A stretch of DNA of 8,688 nucleotides from an uncultured Clostridia bacterium (GTDB taxonomy: Bacteria; Bacillota; Clostridia; Oscillospirales; Acutalibacteraceae). Within the stretch, counting starts at the first letter, position 1, and every line of letters begins with the position of its first letter. Both the position numbers and the translations under genes were made by a program. Shown here in pieces: positions 1 through 7,865 of this stretch. The stretch is taken from contig CANRAN010000051.1 of the NCBI GenBank assembly GCA_947628595.1, forward strand, positions 1-8,688. The letters run 5' to 3'. Under the pieces are notes generated by a model. That model worked only from the letters and a program-made list of their open reading frames with translations. It was not told the DNA's origin and made no database searches.

Positions 1-75
1 GGTGGGAACAATAGGGCTCGAACCTATGACCCTCTGCTTGTAAGGCAGATGCTCTCCCAGCTGAGCTATGCTCCC
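1..75 (-). tRNA. tRNA-Val (anticodon UAC)
   Basis: Read on the minus strand, this folds as a complete cloverleaf. The acceptor stem is GGGAGCA paired with TGTTCCC, the D-arm is closed by GCTC/GAGC, and the anticodon stem TCTGC/GCAGA holds the loop CTTACAA, so the anticodon is TAC. The T-arm is ATAGG/CCTAT around TTCGAGC. The discriminator is A (position 3), followed by CC at positions 2 and 1. The 3' CCA may therefore be encoded, with its last A just outside the window. It decodes GUA and related valine codons. More tRNA genes could follow beyond the left edge, since no terminator is visible here. Confidence 0.97.
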
Positions 76-117
76 ATGTTGCTTCGAGTTTTATCCTCAT
101 CTCTCAGCGACTTTATT

Positions 118-146
118 ATAATACACTATTTCAGCGGAAATGTCAA
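118..146 (-). promoter_or_regulatory. Promoter of tRNA-Val
   Basis: On the minus strand a perfect -35 TTGACA (141-146) is separated by 17 bp from a -10 TATTAT (118-123) that is preceded by GTG. This near-consensus sigma-A promoter would start transcription near position 111, about 35 nt before the tRNA. The high quality suits a stable-RNA gene. Confidence 0.85.
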
Positions 147-262
147 GCCTTTTTTTAATTTTTTTTTATTTATTTGTATTATATTATATTCGGCTATATA
201 CAAAAAGATACTACTTATTTTATCTTTTATTTTCAATGGGCAGAAACATTCCTTTATTTATA

Positions 263-291
263 TTGACAATCAACTGTATGCATGATATATT
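263..291 (+). promoter_or_regulatory. Promoter of the NifX-like gene
   Basis: A perfect -35 TTGACA (263-268), a 17-bp spacer and a -10 TATATT (286-291) with an extended TGa element just before it form a strong sigma-A promoter. Transcription would start near 298, giving a leader of about 24 nt that carries the GGAGGTG ribosome binding site. The leader is too short for a riboswitch, so any control is likely at the promoter. The T-rich run at 150-180 lies between this promoter and the divergent tRNA-Val promoter. Confidence 0.8.
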
Positions 292-321
292 AGGATATAT
301 TGAAATTGGAGGTGTATCCGA

Positions 322-636
322 ATGAAAATTGCAGCAGCCTACGATAAAAATTCCGGATTAATTAATAATGATTTTGAAACAGCCGGTCATTTCAAGATAT
401 ATGAAATTGAAAATGGCGAAATAAGCTATTCCGAAATTCTCTCAACAATGAAGGGTGACATTGATATGGTTGTAGGTATGCTCTGTATGTTTGAAGTTGA
501 TGCTGTTTTCTGTAACAATATCAAGGAAACAACTATGGAAAACCTAAGCAGTGAGGGAATACACTTTTATAAAGGTCAAAGCGGAAACCCCGACAGTGCA
601 GTAAATTCTTTTCTGGACGGTAAACCCCTGCTATAA
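322..636 (+). CDS. NifX/MTH1175-like protein (dinitrogenase iron-molybdenum cofactor family fold)
   Basis: This 104-residue protein starts at an ATG 7 nt after a strong GGAGGTG (308-314). The opening MKIAAAYDKNSG, the segment around FKIYEIENGEI (residues 24-34), the segment VDAVFCNNI (59-67) and the close GIHFYKGQSGNPDSAV (79-94) follow the pattern of the small NifX/NifB-C-terminal/MTH1175 fold. Relatives carry or insert iron-molybdenum or iron-sulfur precursors. Many free-standing members in anaerobes that do not fix nitrogen have no known role. The copy is unusual: the family's HFG triplet near residue 17 reads DFE, and the glycine-rich turn after the central cysteine (usually like CGGIGxGA) reads CNNIKETT with no glycine. 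A metal-cluster role is therefore doubtful. It is monocistronic, with its own promoter and terminator, and no nif or hydrogenase gene is in view. The family call is from pattern only. Confidence 0.72.
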   Translation: MKIAAAYDKNSGLINNDFETAGHFKIYEIENGEISYSEILSTMKGDIDMVVGMLCMFEVDAVFCNNIKETTMENLSSEGIHFYKGQSGNPDSAVNSFLDGKPLL

Positions 637-690
637 GCCTTTATAGAGTAATTTCAGATCTATATGTTGTATATACAGCTAAGATACGAG

Positions 691-751
691 CAATACCTCG
701 TTTTAATCGGTTATATCATCATATCCGATTTTTACGGGGTATTGATTTTTT
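691..751 (+). terminator. Intrinsic terminator of the NifX-like gene
   Basis: Two 20-nt arms (691-710 and 725-744) pair along their whole length, except for one G-T wobble and a 3x3 T-T internal loop. The loop between them is AT-rich. The right arm is followed by A and six Ts (746-751). The U-run is present only in the plus direction, so it terminates the upstream gene. It starts 54 nt after the stop codon, and the stretch 637-690 holds nothing else I can identify. Confidence 0.85.
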
Positions 752-795
752 AACAGCACATACCGGTATAAAAATTCAATAACCTAAATATCCCT

Positions 796-831
796 ACAAC
801 AAAAACCGACAGCCTTTCAGCTGCCGGTTTT
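796..831 (-). terminator. Intrinsic terminator of the giant pilin-like gene, possibly bidirectional
   Basis: On the minus strand AACCGGCAGC pairs with GCTGTCGGTT (one G-T wobble) around a 6-nt loop. The stem extends by two A-T pairs to 802-831 and leads into TTTTTGTTGT. It lies 21 nt after the stop codon of the giant gene. The plus-strand reading also ends in TTTTGTTG, so it may back up the terminator of the converging NifX-like gene. Confidence 0.85.
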
Positions 832-852
832 GTTGACTTGTCATAAAGCTAC

Positions 853-3800
853 TTAGTCATTAGCATAATTTCCACCGAATCGGTCAAACACTAACCCGCC
901 GGTAGTACCATTTCCGCCTCCAGCATCATACTGTACCTTTGCAGATTTCCAGTAATCCTCATCGAAGAGATCGGCAATGTAGTCAGTTGCACCATCTTTT
1001 CTTTTGATAGTACAAGTACCCCGTTGTATAGTGAATTCATGATAGTCGCCATACGCATCATAGTATTCAATATCCAAGTCGGTCAGGAATTCCACCTTCA
1101 TGGTGGAAGCATTATCATACGTTCCCAACTTAAAGTGTTTACCAAAATTAGGAGAAACTATCGTTCCTGCTGAAGCTATCTTAATCTCATCAGCTGCAAA
1201 AGTTACGTCATTATAGACCATAAGATCATTTACACTCTTCCAGCGGAATGACATCTTCTCCGTTGTCATATACGACAAACGTCTGTTTGCAGCGAATGAA
1301 CCGTCATTTGCAATAATGTTGACTGTTTTATTGGTAGCGTGATCACCGGCTACAATAGTGTACCTGTCACCGCTATTAACTATCCAACCAATATCGACCG
1401 CATCCACACAACTGCTTCCCATTCCACTGCTGTCTACATATGCCCCATAATTACCCGGATTTTCAAAATAATCTTTTGCCAAGCTGCTTGAAAGATCCAA
1501 TTCAGGTCGCCAGTCAGGACTTGAGGAAGTACCTACATTCTTATAAACCAACGGTTCGATCTGATCTTGTGTCGCCATGGCAGCTTTCTGGAATGTGTAC
1601 ACACCTGCTTTTATCTCATAATCGCCTCCGGATGCACCTATGACTGTTACATCGTTTTTGAATATAAGATACAATTCCGGAAAATCCATATTGATTGCTT
1701 CAGTCTCAGTTCTTGCAACAGGTGCCGTTCCATTGTACGTATCAGGTATAGTCTTAAGATCGAAGACATAATCTCCGCGATTTGCACTACCTATTGTAAT
1801 GGTTTCACTTCTGATTGTTCTTGCATCACTCACAGCCTGGGATCTCCAACGCGATAAATCCCCTCCACCGGTTACAGGCTGATAAATAAAGTACCAATCG
1901 GAGTACCAATCGGATGCCGTAAGATCCACTTTTTGTAGCGGACTACATGATTCCGTGGTGCCATCCGGATGTCTGATCACGAACTGTATATTATATATTG
2001 CATCAGAAGTAGGCGTAGGCTTTACATAGAATGCAGGATATCTGCCGTATTCAGTGAAAAACTTAGACTCCACCGTTTTCACAGTACCGGTATCCGTCAA
2101 CTGATATTGCATGAGAACCTCAGAATTACTTGACGCCACTGTTCCTGTTTCATCAACAAAGAAGAATCTTATTGCATCATCCTGTGTAGCAACATTGGCA
2201 TTCTCGGTAGCATTGTTTATCCTATTTGTGATATCAATGATCGAAGTAGTTGACGAGCTTCCGCTTTCATAAGCTGCTTCACCCTGATCAATCAAATTTC
2301 TGATCGCATCAATAGAGGATTGACTGTACATATCAGAGCCTGAACCAAACATATTTTCAGGATAATTCCTACCGGGAACATACGCTCTCGCCTTACCCAG
2401 TGCATTATACAGACCCCTGTATGCAGATACCCATCTGTTTACCTCATCAACATTGGCACTCCTGCCTGCGGTATTTATATTACCATCTGAATCAAAATAA
2501 CTATCGATTATATTAGTTTTGATAGCCTCCGCATACTTGAACGAACCCAAACCTCCATTGTTGCCGAGGTTTTTCGGATAACCCTTGTCGTCATACTCCC
2601 TCGCAAGAACATTGCCATAGTATAGCGCATGAGCTTCGTATAGCACTCTTTCACGAGCTATACTCGTTGGTACAAAGTTATCCCAACCGCCGGTACCTGC
2701 ATTCATAGTGGGCTTGAAAAGCCTCAGATCTCCGCCCTGCAATGAAGCCTTGAAATATTTCGTGGTGCCATCATTATAGTAAGCCGTAAAGTTAAGGAAC
2801 GGTGTCTGTGAAGATATCTTAGCATAGAGATAAGAAGTACCATCAGGATCGCTCTGCATATTAACGCTGGTTCCTCCACCGATACCGCTTGTATCTATCT
2901 TTACAGAAACTATATTACTTCCACCATCGAAGTAAACAGCTTGTTCATCTTCAATATCTACATCTTCGGGGTCAACTGTACTCAGCTTCAAGTCTGTATA
3001 CAGACTATACGTCTTGGTTTTACTTCTCATATCAAGCCACACATTGCCATATACATTGTCTACTTGGCTTGTAAAGGTATTATCGTTTGTTGAAAAACCG
3101 TCATTAAACCAACTACCCGAAGTAGAGCCTGCGAGCCCCTTAATCTGGAAAGTATATTCAACGGTCTGATCAACGGGTATTTTACGCTCATACCAGTCAT
3201 ACACCATGCTCAAGCGGGTATCACCTATACGACCCTCTGACTCTCTGTTACCGTTTTTACCACCAAATAAATTGCGTCCTATGCTATCATCAACAATCCA
3301 TGCGTCGTGGTATGTTTTGAATAAACCTCTGGGTTGAGGATTATCATATGACTTTACGTAGGATTCATTGGTAAATGAAATTTTGGAACCACCTACGAAA
3401 GGCATTCTCAAATCCGTTGCGGTCATATCAGCACGTGAAATACCCGCAGCAGGAACATGATATGTCGGAACCGCCGAGCTTCCGCTTGCCTGCTTCTGAG
3501 TTACAGCAGATTCATTCATATAGACGTACTTTCCTCTGCAATTAGACAGGATTATATCAGCATCACCACCAAGCTTAGTACCACCTATTGACACAATACA
3601 TCCTGTTACACTCCCATCAACTGCAACGTAGTAACAGCCATTATCAATAGATGACGAATCATAGGCCGTGATGCTCATAGGCAATAAACCAGGCCAAGCT
3701 CCGTTAAGTACCGTACCACTACTATTCCACAAATATACATTCGGTACTCTTCCGTTATAAGGAGCTTCATTTATATTAATCCAGATAACGGTTTTACCGG

Positions 3801-6800
3801 CATGACCCGGATCACTGAAGTAATCAAAGGATTTATTCTTAACCTGAGTTCCTCCTGCTGCTGCTGTAACAGTAGGAACTGTCAAGACATCGTCAACAAA
3901 TTTAGTTGATACTATTCCGCTCAGCTCACCAACACTGTTAAAATATGCTGAACTTCCGCTTGAGCTTGAGTACATCGGATATATACTGCTTGTTGCAATG
4001 AGTATTGCAGGAATCGTTTTGAATGTATATCCGGTATATGATGCTTCTATTGAGTCATCAGACTTATACTCTATTTCGATTTCACCCGCCTCTGAAACGG
4101 TCATCGGATTACTTTCAGTTTTTTCTGTTCCCTTATCACCATAATATCTGACTACCGTAAATGTAAAGGAACCCTTGAAATCTGCCGTATAAACATACCG
4201 GGTACCATCATAATATGCTTCAACCGGCTCATTATCACCAATTTTTATTCCGACATATGTTGTGCTTCTGCCGCTCACTTTATAACTGTTATACGGTATA
4301 TCAATAGCGATGGTAGACCTGTCAGTTTTATTTGTATCGTCAAGCCTAACAACATACTGACCCGCCTTTGAATCAAATGAGTTACTGTAAATATACTCTT
4401 TTGTATCCGTTGAATAGTGTCTTACCGTAGCTTTGCTATTGTCGGTCCTGTTTAGATACCTTGCCACACGATAAGGACCTTCCTCAAGTGTATTATAGGC
4501 TATTGTTTTGCCATCGTTACCGGTTACCTCAACAACAGCATTGTCAACCCCGGAAATATAAAGCTCGGAAAGCTTTGCCTTATTCATTTCAACTATATTA
4601 GAATCAGCACCACCTACAGTCGCCACGATCAGATCCGAGAAAGTGAATGCAAGATTACCGTCGCTCATATCATCCACAGCTATATCCTTGGAGGTAAATA
4701 CCACATTTTCGGTACCGATTATTTTATTACCGCCAGTAGAAGGATCATACTCACCCAACTCATTTCTTGCTGTTGTGAGTGTAAATCTTACCTTATTAAA
4801 CGTATTAAGTCCAACATCCACATAGGCAAGATCCTGCAAACTAATCTTATCCATTGAGCTTAATTGATAGGTTCCGGCAAGGGCATCGTCTTTAAACAGC
4901 TGCATCATAAACTCATTTACAACGAATTCTGTTGAATCAGACTTCTCAGGTCCGCCCTCACTCTCCTTGTATGTTTCTATTACCGTTCCGGGTAACAAAC
5001 CTTCAACCCATATCCTTATCTTTCCCTCGTTAAGAAGTGTATCGGTTGACTTGGAATTATTTGACGTTGTTCCGCTTCCCGGCTTATACACTACATAATC
5101 ATCGTATGCTTTCTGAAGCTTTTTAACTATATCGTCTACTGCTTGCTGTGTTGAATTTATATCTTCACGCACCTGAACAGCTTCTACACGCACCGCAACA
5201 AGATTCCTATATGAGTCATCTGTGCAGTCTACCTTGTTAGCAATTCGTTCATCACACAAAGCTATGAGAGCAACAAGAGCTGTTTTGTCAACTTTAACAA
5301 GCTCCGATCCCAAAACGTTCTGCAATGCCGCATCCAACGCAGCCAACTCATCATCTATTTCTCTCTGTGTTCCACCGTTTTTCTTGACATCTTCCGCATT
5401 TTGGATCTCATCTCTGAGCCTATCAACAGACTCCTTTTCATATCTGCCTTCATCCAGGTAATTTTTAGCATTCTCTATAGCAACAACAAGGTCATCCTTT
5501 TTAAGTTTGCTATTCTTGAGTGCATCAAACTCACCCTGAAGCTTATCTTTCATATCTGCGACTTTAGAAGCGGTGAAAACCGTCCCGTCATCATCCTTGC
5601 CATTAAGAATTTTTCCGTTATCTATAAGTTCCTTGGCTTTGGGATAATCACCTGACATAAATACTCCAAATGCGGTAACATCATATACTACCTCACCCGA
5701 GTTATTTTGTGCATCAACCGCAGCGGTACATTCATTGACAAGATCCTCATATTCCTTATATTTTTCTCTGCTAACGATCTTTGTATGACCCTTAAGTTCA
5801 TCTATTGCATCATCTATTTCTTTCACCATATCGTCATACACATCATCACTCTTTATATCAGGATCATTTACAAGAGCAATGGCCCTGTTAAGAACATCCT
5901 GAAGTGCATTAAAGCTTGCATCCTCATAGTCATCCGCAACATACGAGGTACGAGCTTCATCGACTTTTTCCACAAGTCTTCTCTTAGCTGTTGATGAGTT
6001 GTTATTCATCTTATAGTCAAGATATGGAGCAGCTGCCGACTCTCTCTGACTTGATCTGACTTTAACCGTTGTATATGACTGATAATCAAGACCTATCTGC
6101 GTACAAGCTTTCTTCTCTGTAAGACACTTTTCAGCCATCTGCGTACGACTACCATCGGGTGCGACAGATTCGTAAGCAACGATAAACACCTCATTGTTAG
6201 TATTAGGCTGAATATTGCTGATTTTATTTGTTACAGGATTGCCGCTTCTGTCATAATAGGTAAACTCCATATCAAACGCTTCACTGCAGGCTATATTAGC
6301 AACCCACCATCCGCAGCCTTCATAAAGCATTTTTTCTGTGCCTGTGATACTTCCACTGCTCGCACCATAAAAATAGCCCGGAACATTTCCTCTTCCTTCA
6401 TTTCCGCTCATAAAGTTTGACTGCCATACCTGCTCAAGATTACTCGTTTTGAATATATCCGCAGGAAGTGCAGATGCATTTCCGCTTGAAAAAGCGGAAA
6501 AATTCGGACTGTTCAGTATCGAAACACCGTCAACCGTTACACTGTTTATAACAGGTGCATTTGTGGGAGGTGTGTTGGCCTCTGCCACTGTATCACCTAT
6601 ACCTTTGACTCTGAAATGCACGGTTGTCTTTTTGTTATTTGCATAAACAAGCACTCTGTCGGAAAGAGACTCTAAACCGTCCCAACCGGCTCCCTCCTTA
6701 TACATAAGGTCCGGCTTCAACATTTCAAAATATATATTTCTGTCATCGTTAAAAAGATACCACAAATGAAGCATTTCACTTGTCTGGGTCTCGGGATGCC

Positions 6801-7791
6801 ACGAACCATCGGCTCCGTTAAGAACCTGTCCTTTTTTGGTTATAATTAAATTGAAGAAATTAACGTTATTATCATCAAGACGTTCTGTCGCATCAAACCA
6901 ACCATTCGACCCACGTGAAAGAGAAGTTGCAGGTCCGTTACGAGGATCCCCTACATCACCGACAGCGTTCCATGGACTTACGGGGATACCATCTTGCGGG
7001 GAACCCGGATCCTGATAACCTTTTTTATAATTTTGGGTAAATGCCGAAGGTATATTTTGAGAAGCCTTAGTGTACCCAGAGCCGGATTGCTTGTAATATA
7101 CAAGCGATCCGCTCAAATTGCTTCTTGACTTATAGTATGTTTCAAGTCCGTAACAGTTATTAGTTACACTGTAAAGACCCGCAACATCCTTGTATGTCCA
7201 CATATAGTAGAAAGGTACCCAATTTTGACCGGGATACTGCTTAACATGAAGATTAATTGCATCCTGCACTGGCGGTGTTTCGTACACCGGCATAATCTCA
7301 GGCGGCGGGAAAAGCACACCCGTAGACTGCGGAACAAACTTGCCGGCAATTGAAACAGTTCTCTTTCTTTGACCGAACGCATCCCCGGATGTTGCAAATG
7401 CCTTCAGCTTAAGCAACGGTCCGCCGCCCGCTTCATCAATATAGTCTGCCACAACATATGTTGCGTACTTTGCCGCCTCATCTTCATCGGCTACGGACAA
7501 GGCACCCTCTCTTGTGGTACCCCCATCCTTATCTTTCATAGCCATGTACTCATTATGTATTTGGGTAACATCAGACACATTACTCGAATCGCTGTAATAA
7601 CTAATTGCATATTCAAGCGCACTCTTTGCATTCAGGTATGCCTGACGATTGCTGATTGAACTGCTCGTACTTGTAATACTCGTCAACGCAATACCAATCA
7701 GCGACGCAGTAAGGATAACAAGAAAACAGGTCACACCTATCGCCACAGGCAACGTTACGCCCTGTCTACTTCTCATCTTCCTTGGTAACAT
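853..7791 (-). CDS. Giant PilX-like prepilin-type surface protein with FIVAR-like repeats and a starch-binding-like module
   Basis: This is one intact frame of 2312 residues and probably a cell-surface or pilus-associated adhesin. Residues 1-11 are a basic leader ending RSRQG. A hydrophobic helix (12-40) beginning VTLPVAIGV and a heptad-like tail, AYLNAKSALEYAISYY (51-66), resemble PilX-type minor pilins. Mature position 5 is Val, not the usual Glu. Residues 160-600 are Pro/Gly/aromatic-rich and beta-like. Residues 601-900 are helical, with FIVAR-like hallmarks TQREIDDELAALDAAL (808-823) and TQQAVDDIVKKLQ (881-893). Residues 900-1330 are beta-rich. Residues 1334-1425 resemble a CBM26-type starch-binding module, with VYLWNSSG and GAWPG followed by Met. 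Residues 1708-1870 are a second helical stretch. Residues 2000-2312 are beta-rich and end in a glycine-rich tail. I see no catalytic domain, LPXTG anchor or full dockerin. The start is chosen from the GAGGAAAGGA site (7802-7811); Met6 is an alternative. It is monocistronic. The ORF and leader are certain, the ligand is inferred. Confidence 0.85.
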   Translation of the reverse strand: MLPRKMRSRQGVTLPVAIGVTCFLVILTASLIGIALTSITSTSSSISNRQAYLNAKSALEYAISYYSDSSNVSDVTQIHNEYMAMKDKDGGTTREGALSVADEDEAAKYATYVVADYIDEAGGGPLLKLKAFATSGDAFGQRKRTVSIAGKFVPQSTGVLFPPPEIMPVYETPPVQDAINLHVKQYPGQNWVPFYYMWTYKDVAGLYSVTNNCYGLETYYKSRSNLSGSLVYYKQSGSGYTKASQNIPSAFTQNYKKGYQDPGSPQDGIPVSPWNAVGDVGDPRNGPATSLSRGSNGWFDATERLDDNNVNFFNLIITKKGQVLNGADGSWHPETQTSEMLHLWYLFNDDRNIYFEMLKPDLMYKEGAGWDGLESLSDRVLVYANNKKTTVHFRVKGIGDTVAEANTPPTNAPVINSVTVDGVSILNSPNFSAFSSGNASALPADIFKTSNLEQVWQSNFMSGNEGRGNVPGYFYGASSGSITGTEKMLYEGCGWWVANIACSEAFDMEFTYYDRSGNPVTNKISNIQPNTNNEVFIVAYESVAPDGSRTQMAEKCLTEKKACTQIGLDYQSYTTVKVRSSQRESAAAPYLDYKMNNNSSTAKRRLVEKVDEARTSYVADDYEDASFNALQDVLNRAIALVNDPDIKSDDVYDDMVKEIDDAIDELKGHTKIVSREKYKEYEDLVNECTAAVDAQNNSGEVVYDVTAFGVFMSGDYPKAKELIDNGKILNGKDDDGTVFTASKVADMKDKLQGEFDALKNSKLKKDDLVVAIENAKNYLDEGRYEKESVDRLRDEIQNAEDVKKNGGTQREIDDELAALDAALQNVLGSELVKVDKTALVALIALCDERIANKVDCTDDSYRNLVAVRVEAVQVREDINSTQQAVDDIVKKLQKAYDDYVVYKPGSGTTSNNSKSTDTLLNEGKIRIWVEGLLPGTVIETYKESEGGPEKSDSTEFVVNEFMMQLFKDDALAGTYQLSSMDKISLQDLAYVDVGLNTFNKVRFTLTTARNELGEYDPSTGGNKIIGTENVVFTSKDIAVDDMSDGNLAFTFSDLIVATVGGADSNIVEMNKAKLSELYISGVDNAVVEVTGNDGKTIAYNTLEEGPYRVARYLNRTDNSKATVRHYSTDTKEYIYSNSFDSKAGQYVVRLDDTNKTDRSTIAIDIPYNSYKVSGRSTTYVGIKIGDNEPVEAYYDGTRYVYTADFKGSFTFTVVRYYGDKGTEKTESNPMTVSEAGEIEIEYKSDDSIEASYTGYTFKTIPAILIATSSIYPMYSSSSGSSAYFNSVGELSGIVSTKFVDDVLTVPTVTAAAGGTQVKNKSFDYFSDPGHAGKTVIWININEAPYNGRVPNVYLWNSSGTVLNGAWPGLLPMSITAYDSSSIDNGCYYVAVDGSVTGCIVSIGGTKLGGDADIILSNCRGKYVYMNESAVTQKQASGSSAVPTYHVPAAGISRADMTATDLRMPFVGGSKISFTNESYVKSYDNPQPRGLFKTYHDAWIVDDSIGRNLFGGKNGNRESEGRIGDTRLSMVYDWYERKIPVDQTVEYTFQIKGLAGSTSGSWFNDGFSTNDNTFTSQVDNVYGNVWLDMRSKTKTYSLYTDLKLSTVDPEDVDIEDEQAVYFDGGSNIVSVKIDTSGIGGGTSVNMQSDPDGTSYLYAKISSQTPFLNFTAYYNDGTTKYFKASLQGGDLRLFKPTMNAGTGGWDNFVPTSIARERVLYEAHALYYGNVLAREYDDKGYPKNLGNNGGLGSFKYAEAIKTNIIDSYFDSDGNINTAGRSANVDEVNRWVSAYRGLYNALGKARAYVPGRNYPENMFGSGSDMYSQSSIDAIRNLIDQGEAAYESGSSSTTSIIDITNRINNATENANVATQDDAIRFFFVDETGTVASSNSEVLMQYQLTDTGTVKTVESKFFTEYGRYPAFYVKPTPTSDAIYNIQFVIRHPDGTTESCSPLQKVDLTASDWYSDWYFIYQPVTGGGDLSRWRSQAVSDARTIRSETITIGSANRGDYVFDLKTIPDTYNGTAPVARTETEAINMDFPELYLIFKNDVTVIGASGGDYEIKAGVYTFQKAAMATQDQIEPLVYKNVGTSSSPDWRPELDLSSSLAKDYFENPGNYGAYVDSSGMGSSCVDAVDIGWIVNSGDRYTIVAGDHATNKTVNIIANDGSFAANRRLSYMTTEKMSFRWKSVNDLMVYNDVTFAADEIKIASAGTIVSPNFGKHFKLGTYDNASTMKVEFLTDLDIEYYDAYGDYHEFTIQRGTCTIKRKDGATDYIADLFDEDYWKSAKVQYDAGGGNGTTGGLVFDRFGGNYAND
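1891..1914. repeat. Perfect 12-bp tandem duplication inside the giant gene
   Basis: The unit gtaccaatcgga occurs twice in direct succession. On the coding strand it produces the peptide SDWYSDWYF (residues 1960-1968), so it doubles a four-residue aromatic unit without changing frame. Exact identity of both copies suggests a recent slipped-strand duplication. Confidence 0.9.
6479..6500. other. Perfect 9-bp intragenic hairpin
   Basis: TTTCCGCTT (6479-6487) and AAGCGGAAA (6492-6500) are exact reverse complements around four bases. In the mRNA of the giant gene this would be a stable stem-loop within the codons for FSAFSSGNA (about residues 431-439). No U-run follows, so it is not a terminator. 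The function is unknown and chance is possible. Confidence 0.6.
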
Positions 7792-7801
7792 AGCATCAAC
7801 A

Positions 7802-7811
7802 TCCTTTCCTC
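7802..7811 (-). promoter_or_regulatory. Ribosome binding site deciding the start of the giant gene
   Basis: The minus strand reads GAGGAAAGGA, with its last base 10 nt before the annotated ATG (7791). Two other ATGs (7802 and 7796) sit between, in another frame. They open a 9-codon frame that stops at 7773, with its TGA overlapping the ATG of Met6 of the giant protein. The site could therefore serve Met1 directly, or feed the mini-frame and couple to Met6. Confidence 0.7.
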
Positions 7812-7829
7812 ATATTTATCGGTCACAGT

Positions 7830-7865
7830 ACATCCGAATATCCCACAAACCGTACAAACGGATGC
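7830..7865 (-). other. 5' leader with two mutually exclusive hairpins
   Basis: In the transcript of the giant gene, GCATCCG (7859-7865) can pair with CGGATGT (7830-7836, one G-T). A smaller hairpin, CCGT-TTGT-ACGG (7850-7861), uses part of the same left arm, so the two cannot form together. They lie between the transcription start (about 7879) and the ribosome binding site. No U-run follows and no known riboswitch class fits, so a regulatory role is only a possibility. Confidence 0.4.

Noticed and set aside
49..325. Plus-strand open frames between tRNA-Val and the NifX-like gene
   Set aside because: They overlap the tRNA, the divergent tRNA promoter and the next promoter. They encode low-complexity Phe/Ile/Tyr-rich peptides from AT-rich DNA and have no ribosome binding site.
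853..940. Cell-wall sorting signal or C-terminal anchor in the giant protein
   Set aside because: The C-terminus is glycine-rich and polar with no LPXTG-type motif, hydrophobic segment or basic tail. Anchoring must be through the N-terminal helix.
2464..2505. Dockerin- or EF-hand-like motif around FDSDGNIN (residues 1766-1773)
   Set aside because: The first calcium ligand (Tyr at position 1) and the last (Gly at position 12) are wrong, and there is no second copy, so it is not a functional dockerin.
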